Source: Smithella sp. (GTDB lineage: Bacteria; Desulfobacterota; Syntrophia; Syntrophales; Smithellaceae). From it: DNA of 15,154 bases. A program made the translations under genes and the position numbers. Positions 6,691 through 14,025 of this stretch are shown piece after piece (within the stretch, counting starts at the first letter, position 1; the number at the start of each line of letters is the position of its first letter). Under the pieces are notes generated by a model. That model did not search any database and was not told the origin of the DNA. It was given only the letters and a program-made list of their open reading frames with translations. Location of the stretch: the NCBI GenBank assembly GCA_012797505.1, contig JAAZOZ010000093.1, positions 1-15,154 on the forward strand, written 5' to 3'.

Positions 6691-7806
6691 ATGTTTTTTT
6701 TCAGATATGATCGCCGCATCTTCCAGAATTTTGACTGGACGCTGTTTGCCCTGGTGATGTCGATCTGCGCCATTGGCGTCGTCAATATCTATTCCACGGG
6801 GTTCAGCCTGGGCGAAAACGCGTCTCCGCTGTATTTAAAGCAGATGCAATGGGTTTTCTTCGGCCTCTTTTTCATGATGGTCGCCTTTTTGATCGACTAC
6901 CGTTACATCAATCGCGCGGCGTACGGCCTTTACGTTTTTTCGGTGGCCTCCCTGATCGCGGTCGCTCTGTTCGGCCACACCGCGAACGGGGCGCAGCGGT
7001 GGATCTCGTTCGGCGTTTTTTTATTCCAGCCTTCCGAGCTGATGAAGATCAGCATCATCCTCGCGCTGGCCCGGTATTTTGATGATCACAAGTCGCGCGA
7101 ACCTTACCGGTTGAGGGAATTGCTGATTCCGTTCGGGATGGTGATGATTCCCTGCGCCCTGATTTTGAAGCAGCCGGATTTGGGGACGGCGCTGATGATC
7201 GTCATTGTTTCCGCATCCATTGTTCTTTTTATCGGAATGAACTGGAAATCCGTCGCGATTGCCGTCGCGAGTATTTTCGTCATGCTTCCCCTGGCCTGGC
7301 ATTTTTTAAAGGATTATCAGAAAAACCGCCTGCTGACGTTTCTTTCCCCCGAGAATGACCCGCTGGGCACGGGGTATCACATCATTCAGTCCATGATCGC
7401 AATCGGCTCCGGGGGATTTCTGGGCAAGGGCTTCCTGAAGGGCTATCAGACCCAGCTCAAGTTTCTGCCGGAACAGCAGACCGATTTTGTGTTTTCCGTG
7501 TTTGCCGAGGAGTGGGGGTTTCTGGGCGGCCTGGCGCTGATGGTGATTTTTACATCCCTGATCATCTGGGGGTTAAAAATTGCCTTGCATTCAAAAGATT
7601 TATTGGGCACGATCATCGCGTTCGGCATTACCGCGCTGATCGCCTGGCAGGTGCTGATTAATATGGGAATGGTGCTGGGCGTCCTGCCGGTGGTCGGCAT
7701 TCCGCTGCCTTTCATCAGTTACGGCGGCTCGGCGGTTGTTTCTCTGATGGCGGCGATCGGACTGCTGATGAATGTGAGCGTGCGCAGATTCATCCTGCAG
7801 CGCTGA
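6691..7806 (+). CDS. rodA: Peptidoglycan glycosyltransferase RodA (SEDS family)
   Basis: RodA is the SEDS-family polymerase that extends glycan strands from lipid II in the elongasome, in complex with PBP2. The 371-residue protein has about ten membrane helices. Family motifs are GAQRWI (100-105), FQPSELMKI (112-120), KQPDLGTALM (160-169), AIGSGGFLGKG (237-247), PEQQTDFVFSVFAEEWG (260-276) and GIPLPFISYGGSA (336-348). Asp265 in the PEQQTDF loop corresponds to the catalytically essential aspartate known in RodA. I use ATG 6691 rather than an in-frame ATG at 6607: a strong GAGGAGGAG site lies just upstream, and the longer version adds a hydrophilic stretch that RodA lacks and overlaps mrdA. Confidence 0.97.
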   Translation: MFFFRYDRRIFQNFDWTLFALVMSICAIGVVNIYSTGFSLGENASPLYLKQMQWVFFGLFFMMVAFLIDYRYINRAAYGLYVFSVASLIAVALFGHTANGAQRWISFGVFLFQPSELMKISIILALARYFDDHKSREPYRLRELLIPFGMVMIPCALILKQPDLGTALMIVIVSASIVLFIGMNWKSVAIAVASIFVMLPLAWHFLKDYQKNRLLTFLSPENDPLGTGYHIIQSMIAIGSGGFLGKGFLKGYQTQLKFLPEQQTDFVFSVFAEEWGFLGGLALMVIFTSLIIWGLKIALHSKDLLGTIIAFGITALIAWQVLINMGMVLGVLPVVGIPLPFISYGGSAVVSLMAAIGLLMNVSVRRFILQR

Positions 7807-7837
7807 TTTTATTTTCAGGACGACTAAGGAGTGCGGC

Positions 7838-8215
7838 ATGTGGGAAAAAAAGAAACGTCTTGACGACACCAAAGCTTTTTTGGGGAAGGGCGCCGAATTT
7901 ATCGGGAAGCTGATTTTTACCGGCCATGTGCGCATTGACGGCGATTTTCAGGGGGAAATTTTCGGACAGGGAGCGGTGGATATCGGAGAAGGCGCCCTGG
8001 TAAAGGCCAACATGGAAGTCGGCAGCGTTTTCATCGGCGGCGAAGTTCAGGGCAATATCGACGTGAAGGAAAAAATCAACATTCATTCCACGGGGAAACT
8101 TGCAGGCGATGTGAAGGCGCCGGTTTTCATTATGGAGGAGGGAGCGGTTTTTGACGGCCAATCGCGGATGAGCGAGGTGAAAGAGCAAAAAAGAATCGCT
8201 TTGGCTGGAAAATAA
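7838..8215 (+). CDS. Bactofilin family cytoskeletal protein
   Basis: Bactofilins are small proteins that polymerise without nucleotide into filaments and act in cell shape, stalk or pole organisation and local peptidoglycan synthesis. This 125-residue protein has the usual arrangement: a short charged N-terminal tail, a core of glycine-spaced short beta strands (from TKAFLGKGAEFIGKL at about 11 to about 108) expected to form a right-handed beta-helix, and a short charged C-terminal tail. Repeating V-I-x-G steps such as HVRIDGDFQGEI and SVFIGGEVQGNIDV mark the coils. The ATG is preceded by TAAGGAG. It begins 31 bp after rodA and is probably the last gene of that operon, which ties it to wall elongation. 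I see no clear terminator after it. Confidence 0.93.
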   Translation: MWEKKKRLDDTKAFLGKGAEFIGKLIFTGHVRIDGDFQGEIFGQGAVDIGEGALVKANMEVGSVFIGGEVQGNIDVKEKINIHSTGKLAGDVKAPVFIMEEGAVFDGQSRMSEVKEQKRIALAGK

Positions 8216-8267
8216 TAATTCCCAAGTGATAAATTTTATTAGCTTAAATCCGATTTTTGCGAAATTA

Positions 8268-8278
8268 GACCGCCGGTC
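8268..8278. promoter_or_regulatory. Inverted repeat upstream of the atp promoter region
   Basis: GACCG and CGGTC are perfect inverted arms around a single C, ending 10 bp before the TTGACA box. A GC-rich hyphenated palindrome in otherwise AT-rich DNA here could be a regulator site. No T tract follows, so it is not a terminator for the bactofilin gene. Confidence 0.35.
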
Positions 8279-8288
8279 ATAAAAAAGC

Positions 8289-8318
8289 TTGACAAACCCT
8301 AGGCGGGTGTGATTAGTA
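8289..8318 (+). promoter_or_regulatory. Candidate promoter of the atp operon
   Basis: A perfect -35 box TTGACA (8289-8294) is followed by TG at 8309-8310 and the AT-rich GATTAGTAA, in which the best -10 (TTAGTA, 8313-8318, 18-bp spacing) is poor. Transcription would start near 8326, leaving a leader of about 180 nt. The absence of a good -10 keeps confidence moderate. Confidence 0.45.
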
Positions 8319-8400
8319 ACCTCCGTCCTCGCGGTGTGGCTAGGTTCAGCATAAGCCCGGCTTGATTCAAGCCTTACGTTATCTGAAGCAAATCACTCCC
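8305..8400 (+). ncRNA. Candidate structured RNA or leader element upstream of the atp operon
   Basis: Three nested complementary segments form a rod. GGGTGTGATT (8305-8314) pairs with AATCACTCCC (8391-8400) at 9 of 10 positions. TTCAG plus ATAA (8345-8354, one bulged C) pairs with TTATCTGAA (8379-8387). GGCTTG (8359-8364) pairs with CAAGCC (8368-8373) around a 3-nt loop. A 30-nt strand (8315-8344) is left as a one-sided bulge. I do not recognise a known riboswitch. The outer arm overlaps the candidate promoter, so the full rod exists only in transcripts that begin further upstream. Confidence 0.35.
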
Positions 8401-8425
8401 AGAGATTACGCTGTTTGAAATGTCG

Positions 8426-8470
8426 GATCAACTTTAATGCATCTTCCTGCGTTGATCAACGTTCGTTGAT
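8426..8470. promoter_or_regulatory. Cluster of alternating GTTGATC / GATCAAC half-sites
   Basis: GATCAAC (8426-8432), a 12-bp perfect palindrome CGTTGATCAACG (8450-8461) and a further CGTTGAT (8464-8470) give four half-sites of alternating orientation. They could be a dimeric regulator's operator or RNA arms that can pair in more than one way in the atp leader. The cluster ends 35 nt before the b' start codon. Confidence 0.45.
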
Positions 8471-8505
8471 GGCCGGGAAGGTCTGAAAAAAAGACGAGGT
8501 CAGTT

Positions 8506-8940
8506 GTGGTTACCGTAATTCCCGATTATACGCTCCTGGTTCAGATGGCTACGTTCATAGCCTTGATTTTCATCCTCAATTTTCTCCTCTACAAACCCCT
8601 TTTGTCCATCATCGAGCGCCGCAAGAAGCAGCTGGATGAACTGGGCAACGAGATCAAGCTTTTCAATGAGTCCGTCAATAAAAAGGCCGCCGAATACGAG
8701 GAAAAGCTGAGCCGGGCCAAGACCAGCGCTTCGGACCTGAAAAAGCAAATCATCGGCGAAGGCGCCGCGGAGGCGAAAAGAATCGTGGACGCCGTTCGCA
8801 GTGAGATTCCCCTCATGACCCAGGAGTTTCAAAAGAAGATGGACGCGGAAATGCAGGCCGCCCGTCAGATCCTTGAAGGTCAGTCCCGCCGGCTCTCGCT
8901 GGAAATTGCCGAAAAGGTTCTGGGAAGGAGAGTTCAATGA
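8506..8940 (+). CDS. atpX: ATP synthase F0 subunit b'
   Basis: Subunit b' pairs with b to form the peripheral stalk that holds F1 against rotation. The 144-residue protein has one N-terminal membrane helix (about residues 9-29, ending in NFLLYKPLL, a typical b-family boundary) and a long charged helix to the end, as expected for a coiled-coil stalk. The start is GTG at 8506, preceded by GAGG at 6-nt spacing; no better ATG fits. It is the first gene of the ATP synthase run and shares ATGA with the following b gene. Having separate b' and b genes is common in photosynthetic bacteria and in Desulfobacterota. The symbol is provisional; atpF' is also used. Confidence 0.92.
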   Translation: MVTVIPDYTLLVQMATFIALIFILNFLLYKPLLSIIERRKKQLDELGNEIKLFNESVNKKAAEYEEKLSRAKTSASDLKKQIIGEGAAEAKRIVDAVRSEIPLMTQEFQKKMDAEMQAARQILEGQSRRLSLEIAEKVLGRRVQ

Positions 8941-9530
8941 AATCTTCATTTCGCTCGGTCCGTTTTTCAATCCTTCTTTCCCTGGTTTTGCTGCTGCTTT
9001 CCGTGGGGCTGGTTTTTGCGTCCGGCGGCGAAGGCGGCGAGGGGCACGGCTCGCAGTGGAAAGACTTTGCCTGGAAAACCTTCAATGCCGTTCTGATCAT
9101 CGGGTTCCTCGTGTATTTGCTTGGGGCGAGAATCAAAGGTTTCTTTTCCGGCCGCCGCCAGGAAATCAAGGAATCTCTGGAGAGCGCAACCGTTCAAAAG
9201 GCGGAAGCCGAAAAACAGTACCGGGAGTATGCCGAGAAAATCGACAAGGCCTCCCAGGAGATTGACGGCATCTTTGAGATGATCAAGGCGCAGGGAGTGG
9301 TCGAAAAGCAGCAAATCATCGAGGACGCGCACAAGGTGGCCCAGAAGATGAAGGAGGACGCCCAGGCGCGCATTGAGCAGGAATTGAAAAAAGCCTCCGG
9401 GCAGCTTCGCGCGGAAGCGGTCGCCCTTTCCGTGCAAATGGCGGAAGAAATTTTAAAGAAGAACATCACAGCTCAGGATCATGAAGTCATGGTCAGGGAA
9501 TATATGGATAAGGTGGTGAACAAAAATTGA
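8937..9530 (+). CDS. atpF: ATP synthase F0 subunit b, with signal-like N-terminal extension
   Basis: This is the second stalk subunit, 197 residues. It has a basic start followed by a hydrophobic stretch (about residues 11-28) ending VFASGG, which looks like a signal peptide. A glycine- and histidine-rich linker (30-38) follows, then the true b-type membrane helix (about 49-63) and a long charged helix rich in A, E, K and Q. E. coli b has only one hydrophobic helix, so the N-terminal segment is extra; similar extensions are known in related delta-group b subunits. The start overlaps the b' stop (ATGA), and the stop overlaps the TTG start of the delta gene, so the three genes are coupled. Confidence 0.94.
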   Translation: MKSSFRSVRFSILLSLVLLLLSVGLVFASGGEGGEGHGSQWKDFAWKTFNAVLIIGFLVYLLGARIKGFFSGRRQEIKESLESATVQKAEAEKQYREYAEKIDKASQEIDGIFEMIKAQGVVEKQQIIEDAHKVAQKMKEDAQARIEQELKKASGQLRAEAVALSVQMAEEILKKNITAQDHEVMVREYMDKVVNKN

Positions 9531-10069
9531 TCAGCAATATATCAAAACGATACGCCCGCGCTTTTTTTGACATTGCCGGAGAAGAACAGAAGCTGGAGCA
9601 GTACTACAACGAACTGCATCAGTTCTCTTCCGTCATCGCGCAAAACAAGGATCTGGGAGGTTTTCTGGCCAATCCGATCTTTGAACAGGAAATCAAGAAA
9701 AAAGTGCTGGAGAAAATCATCGGCAAGCTGTCGCTTTCACCCATGACGATTAATTTTTTAAAATTGCTGATAGACAAGAAAAGGATCGACATCCTCCCGG
9801 ACATCGAGACCTGCTACCGGCAGTTGATGGATGAAACGCTTCAGAAAGTGAGAGTTACGGTGAAGACGGCGTTTCCGTTGTCCGGGGAAATGCAGAGCTA
9901 CATTACGTCCAGCCTGAAAAAAATGACGGGCCGGACCGTTGACGTGACGGTGGAGAACGACAAGAATCTGTTGGGCGGCATAGTTATTGGTGTTGGTGAT
10001 ACGTTGTATGACGGCAGCATCAAAAACCAATTGAACAATATGAGGAATCTCTTAGGGGAGGCAAGATAG
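9527..10069 (+). CDS. atpH: ATP synthase F1 subunit delta
   Basis: Delta joins the peripheral stalk to the top of the F1 alpha3beta3 ring. The 180-residue protein starts MISNISKRYARAFFDIA, the family's typical N-terminus, continues as a helical bundle, and ends with the conserved C-terminal segment LGGIVIGVGDTLYDGSIKNQL (about 149-169). The start is TTG at 9527, sharing TTGA with the atpF stop. AAGGTGG upstream supports it, and the first in-frame ATG would remove the conserved N-terminus. A rare TTG start in an overlap suggests translation coupled to atpF and set low, as suits a subunit present once per enzyme. Confidence 0.95.
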   Translation: MISNISKRYARAFFDIAGEEQKLEQYYNELHQFSSVIAQNKDLGGFLANPIFEQEIKKKVLEKIIGKLSLSPMTINFLKLLIDKKRIDILPDIETCYRQLMDETLQKVRVTVKTAFPLSGEMQSYITSSLKKMTGRTVDVTVENDKNLLGGIVIGVGDTLYDGSIKNQLNNMRNLLGEAR

Positions 10070-10072
10070 AGC

Positions 10073-11587
10073 ATGGAAACCATCAAGGCGGAAGAAATCA
10101 GTCAAATTATTTCTGAGCAGATCAAAAGCTATGAAAAAAAGCTGGATATAAGCGAAACCGGAACCGTCCTTTCCGTCGGTGACGGCATCGCGAGAGTGTA
10201 CGGCGTGCAAAACGCTATGGCCATGGAACTTCTTGAGTTCCCCGGCGGTATTCTGGGCATGGTGCTCAACCTCGAAGCGGACAACGTCGGCGTCGCGGTT
10301 CTGGGAGAAGTGACCCATATTAAGGAAGGGGATATCGTCAAAAGAACCGGAAAGATTGCCCAGGTTCCGGTCGGAGAGGGGCTTCTGGGCCGCGTCATCG
10401 ACGCGACAGGCGCTCCCCTGGACGGCAAAGGACCGATCGAATCAACGGAGTTCCGCCGTATTGAAATGATCGCCCCCGGCGTGATTCAGCGCCAGCCGGT
10501 CAACCAGCCCATGTACACGGGCCTCAAAGCCATCGATGCCATGACCCCGATCGGACGCGGCCAGCGCGAACTGGTCATCGGCGACCGCCAGATCGGCAAA
10601 ACCGCCATCTGCGTGGATGCCATCATCCGCCAGAAAGACACCGGCATCAAATGCATCTACGTCGCGATCGGCCAGAAAAAATCCACCGTGGCGCAGGTTG
10701 TGGAAAGGCTCAAACAGCATGACGCCCTGTCCTATACCTGTGTGGTCGCCGGCTGCGCCTCCGACCCGGCAACCCTTCAGTACATCGCGGCTTACGCCGG
10801 CTGCAGCATCGGCGAATACTTCCGTGACCGCGGCCAGGACGCCCTCATTATTTACGACGACCTGTCCAAACAGGCCGTGGCCTATCGTCAGATTTCGTTG
10901 CTGCTTCGCCGTCCGCCCGGACGCGAAGCTTACCCCGGCGACATTTTCTACAACCACTCCCGTCTGCTCGAGCGGGCCGCCCGCGTGAGCAAGGAGCTGG
11001 GCGGCGGATCGCTCACGGCTCTGCCCATCATTGAAACGCAGGCCGGCGACGTATCGGCCTACATTCCGACCAACGTGATTTCCATCACCGACGGCCAGGT
11101 GTACCTGGAACCCAGTTTGTTCTTTTCCGGCATCCGTCCGGCCATCAACGTCGGTCTGTCCGTGTCCCGCGTCGGCGGCGCGGCCCAGGTGAAGGCGATG
11201 AAACAGGTCGCCGGCACCCTGAAGCTCGATCTGGCCCAGTACCGCGAACTGGCGGCCTTTGCCCAGTTCGGCTCCGATCTGGACAAATCCACCCAGGCCC
11301 AGCTGGACCGCGGTGTTCGTCTGGTCGAATTGCTGAAACAGCCCCAGTTCCAGCCGATGTCTCTGGGAGAGGAAGTGGTGGTTCTGTTTGCCGGAAGCCG
11401 CGGCTTCATCGATAAGGTGGACGTGGAAAAGGTTCTCATTTACGAACAGCAGCTGCTCAGTTATGTGAAAAGCAAGCATCAGGACATCCTGAAAGAAATC
11501 GATGAGAAGCAGATTATTTCCGCCGACCTGGAAAAGAAAATGAAAGATATGCTGACGGCTTTTGAATCTGTTTTTGTGGCGGAATAA
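10073..11587 (+). CDS. atpA: ATP synthase F1 subunit alpha
   Basis: Alpha is the non-catalytic nucleotide-binding subunit of the F1 hexamer. The 504-residue length is standard. The N-terminal beta-barrel domain (about residues 25-95) precedes the nucleotide domain with P-loop GDRQIGKT (170-177), the Walker B region ALIIYDDLS (257-265) and VSRVGGAAQ (364-372), in which Arg366 is the arginine finger reaching the catalytic site on beta. Most alpha subunits have GDRQTGKT, so Ile174 is a small departure. The ATG is preceded by AGGGGAGG at a slightly long spacing of about 11 nt. The gene starts 3 bp after atpH, and a 76-bp gap with a hairpin follows. Confidence 0.98.
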   Translation: METIKAEEISQIISEQIKSYEKKLDISETGTVLSVGDGIARVYGVQNAMAMELLEFPGGILGMVLNLEADNVGVAVLGEVTHIKEGDIVKRTGKIAQVPVGEGLLGRVIDATGAPLDGKGPIESTEFRRIEMIAPGVIQRQPVNQPMYTGLKAIDAMTPIGRGQRELVIGDRQIGKTAICVDAIIRQKDTGIKCIYVAIGQKKSTVAQVVERLKQHDALSYTCVVAGCASDPATLQYIAAYAGCSIGEYFRDRGQDALIIYDDLSKQAVAYRQISLLLRRPPGREAYPGDIFYNHSRLLERAARVSKELGGGSLTALPIIETQAGDVSAYIPTNVISITDGQVYLEPSLFFSGIRPAINVGLSVSRVGGAAQVKAMKQVAGTLKLDLAQYRELAAFAQFGSDLDKSTQAQLDRGVRLVELLKQPQFQPMSLGEEVVVLFAGSRGFIDKVDVEKVLIYEQQLLSYVKSKHQDILKEIDEKQIISADLEKKMKDMLTAFESVFVAE

Positions 11588-11601
11588 TTTTTGATCCATG
11601 C

Positions 11602-11624
11602 GCGATCCTTGCCAAGAGGATCGC
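11602..11624 (+). repeat. Intercistronic hairpin between atpA and atpG
   Basis: GCGATCCT (11602-11609) and AGGATCGC (11617-11624) are perfect 8-bp arms around a 7-nt loop. No T tract follows, so it is unlikely to terminate; it could influence mRNA processing or stability, or act as a weak attenuator, between atpA and the downstream genes. Confidence 0.65.
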
Positions 11625-11663
11625 CGCGGAGTGGAAAACAATTCAGGTTGAGAGGAGTTTCCA

Positions 11664-12542
11664 GTGCCCTCGCTAAAAGATATTAAAAGAAAAGTAACTG
11701 CCGTTCAGAAAACGAAGCAGATTACGCGGGCCATGAACATGGTGGCCGCATCCAAATTTAAGTCATCTCAGTTGAAAATGGAAAATTTCCGGCCCTACGC
11801 CGGAAAGTTCATGGATGTTCTCAACAGTCTGGCTCTGCGGGTGGACACCTCCACCCATCCGCTTCTGGCCGTGCGCGATCCCAGGAGAATCCGGGTGATT
11901 TGCATGACGTCCGACCGGGGGCTTTGCGGTGGATTCAATACAAACCTGATCAAGGCCACGGAGCGATTTTTACGGGACAAGACTCACGAAGGCAAAGAAG
12001 TTGCCATGATCAACGTCGGCAGGAAGGGCAGGGACTTTTTCCGCAAAAAAGCAAACGTTCTGGCGCAAAAAGTGGACTGTCTGAGCAAGTTTGATATGAC
12101 GCTCGCCGTGTCGATTGCGGATGAAGTCATTGAACCTTTCATCAAGGCCGAATATGACGAGCTGTATCTGATCTACAATCAGTTTGTAAATGTTTCCGTC
12201 CAGCGGCCGACCGTTGTCCGCCTGTTCCCCCTTCCTTCCATCGGCAGCCCGGACGCCGATCTGGAATCGGATACTCGGCTGGATTATGTTTACGAACCGT
12301 CGGACGAGGTGCTCTTACACAAACTGCTTCCCATGTATGTCCACGTTCTGGTTTACCGGGCGCTGCTGGAGACCTCCGCCGGTGAAAACGGCGCGCGGAT
12401 GGCGGCGATGGACAACGCGACCAGCAACTGCGAAGAGCTGATCCGCACGCTGACGTTGAAAATGAACAAGGCGAGGCAGGCGGCGATTACGGCGGAACTG
12501 ATGGATATCGTTGGCGGCACGGAGGCTTTGGCCAAGGGTTGA
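11664..12542 (+). CDS. atpG: ATP synthase F1 subunit gamma
   Basis: Gamma is the central rotating shaft that couples proton (or sodium) flow to catalysis. The 292-residue protein has the typical N-terminal helix (MPSLKDIKRKVTAVQKTKQI, about 1-55), a middle alpha/beta domain containing SDRGLCGGFN (83-92), and the C-terminal helix (about 235-290) that pairs with the first as a coiled coil. The C-terminal segment MDNATSNCEELI matches the conserved gamma signature. The start is GTG at 11664 with AGAGGAG at 6-nt spacing; the protein begins exactly where the family does. A 61-bp AT-rich gap separates it from atpD. Confidence 0.96.
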   Translation: MPSLKDIKRKVTAVQKTKQITRAMNMVAASKFKSSQLKMENFRPYAGKFMDVLNSLALRVDTSTHPLLAVRDPRRIRVICMTSDRGLCGGFNTNLIKATERFLRDKTHEGKEVAMINVGRKGRDFFRKKANVLAQKVDCLSKFDMTLAVSIADEVIEPFIKAEYDELYLIYNQFVNVSVQRPTVVRLFPLPSIGSPDADLESDTRLDYVYEPSDEVLLHKLLPMYVHVLVYRALLETSAGENGARMAAMDNATSNCEELIRTLTLKMNKARQAAITAELMDIVGGTEALAKG

Positions 12543-12603
12543 TTTTGCGGCGGCATTTTGCGCGTAAAAAATATATATACCGACTATTTGCAAGGAGATA
12601 GTT

Positions 12604-14010
12604 ATGAATATCGGAAAGATTGTTCAGGTTATTGGTCCTGTTGTTGACGTGGCTTTTGAAGAAGGGAAGCTTCCCAGCATTTTGGATGCGCTTTTGGTTA
12701 CCAACCCCGCGATCAACGACCAGGAGGATAACCTGGTTATTGAAGTCGCGCAGCATCTGGGCGACAATGTTGTTCGCTGCATCGCCATGGATGTCACCGA
12801 CGGTCTGGTGCGAGGGATGAAAGCCAAGGATTCCGGCGCTCCGATCACCGTCCCCGTGGGCAAAGAAGGCCTCGGCAGAATTCTGAACGTGGTCGGCCGC
12901 CCCGTGGATGGCCTCGGACCGGTGAACGCTAAAAATCATGCTCCCATTCATCGCAAATCTCCCGAATTTACGGAACAGGACACGTCCGTTCACGTTCTGG
13001 AAACCGGCGTCAAGGTTATCGATCTGCTCGTGCCGTTTCCCCGCGGCGGAAAGATGGGCATGTTCGGCGGCGCAGGCGTCGGCAAAACCGTCGTCATGAT
13101 GGAAATGATCAACAACATCGCCATGCATCACGGCGGTATTTCCGTGTTCTGCGGCGTTGGCGAGAGAACCCGCGAAGGAAACGATCTGTACCGTGAAATG
13201 CTGGAATCCGGCGTTATCAAGCAGGCCGCTCTGATTTACGGCCAGATGACCGAACCGCCCGGAGCCCGAGCCCGCGTGGCGTTGACCGGACTGGCGGCCG
13301 CGGAATACTTCCGCGATGTGGAAGGCCAGGACGTGCTCTTCTTCGTTGACAACATTTTCCGTTTCACGCAGGCCGGTTCCGAAGTGTCCGCACTCCTGGG
13401 CCGCATGCCGTCCGCCGTCGGTTACCAGCCGACCCTGGCTTCGGACCTCGGGGAGCTTCAGGAACGCATCACCTCGACCACCAAAGGCTCCATTACGGCG
13501 GTGCAGTGCGTGTACGTGCCCGCCGACGACCTGACCGACCCCGCTCCCGCAACCACGTTTGCGCACCTTGACGGAACCGTCGTTTTGTCCCGCCCCATCG
13601 CCGAACTCGGCATTTACCCCGCCGTGGATCCGCTGGATTCCACATCCAGAATTCTGGACCCGAATGTTTTGGGGCAGGAGCATTACCAGGTGGCCCGCCA
13701 GGTGCAGGTGACGCTGCAGAAGTATAAAGACCTGCAGGACATCATTGCCATTCTTGGTATGGATGAACTTTCCGAAGCCGACAAGATGACCGTCAGCCGC
13801 GCCAGAAAGATTCAGAGATTCCTGTCGCAGCCCTTCTTCGTCGCCGCACAGTTCACCGGAACGGAAGGAAAGTTTGTCTCCGTGGCCGATACCGTGAGAG
13901 GCTTCAAAGAAATTCTGGAAGGCAAACATGACGATCTGCCGGAACAGGCCTTTTATATGGTCGGCGGCATTGAAGAAGCAATCGAGAAAGCCCAGAAGCT
14001 TTCCGCCTAA
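12604..14010 (+). CDS. atpD: ATP synthase F1 subunit beta (catalytic)
   Basis: Beta forms and hydrolyses ATP at three sites in F1. The 468-residue length is standard. It has an N-terminal barrel (about residues 1-75), P-loop GGAGVGKT (155-162), GVGERTREGND with catalytic Glu187, Walker B segment VLFFVDNIFRF (244-254) and the DELSEAD loop (387-393) that contacts gamma. All catalytic residues are in place. The ATG follows AAGGAGATAGTT, one of the best ribosome sites in the window, which fits the need for three copies per enzyme. It is followed 15 bp later by atpC. Confidence 0.99.
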   Translation: MNIGKIVQVIGPVVDVAFEEGKLPSILDALLVTNPAINDQEDNLVIEVAQHLGDNVVRCIAMDVTDGLVRGMKAKDSGAPITVPVGKEGLGRILNVVGRPVDGLGPVNAKNHAPIHRKSPEFTEQDTSVHVLETGVKVIDLLVPFPRGGKMGMFGGAGVGKTVVMMEMINNIAMHHGGISVFCGVGERTREGNDLYREMLESGVIKQAALIYGQMTEPPGARARVALTGLAAAEYFRDVEGQDVLFFVDNIFRFTQAGSEVSALLGRMPSAVGYQPTLASDLGELQERITSTTKGSITAVQCVYVPADDLTDPAPATTFAHLDGTVVLSRPIAELGIYPAVDPLDSTSRILDPNVLGQEHYQVARQVQVTLQKYKDLQDIIAILGMDELSEADKMTVSRARKIQRFLSQPFFVAAQFTGTEGKFVSVADTVRGFKEILEGKHDDLPEQAFYMVGGIEEAIEKAQKLSA

Positions 14011-14025
14011 TGAACGGGGATTTCC

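Noticed and set aside
8291..8480. Interpretation of the atp leader as 6S RNA
   Set aside because: The rod with one large bulge is reminiscent of 6S, but I cannot match conserved 6S sequence blocks, the bulge is one-sided and large, and no terminator follows. Kept only as an unassigned structured candidate.
8216..8505. A hidden small gene (for example atpI) before b'
   Set aside because: No frame with a start, a ribosome site and membrane-like composition is present in the interval.
10442..11641. 399-codon minus-strand frame opposite atpA
   Set aside because: Antisense shadow of a highly conserved gene; His- and Gly-rich composition is typical of such shadows.
12487..13929. 480-codon minus-strand frame opposite atpD
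   Set aside because: Same reason: an open antisense frame produced by codon bias in atpD, with no ribosome site or family features.
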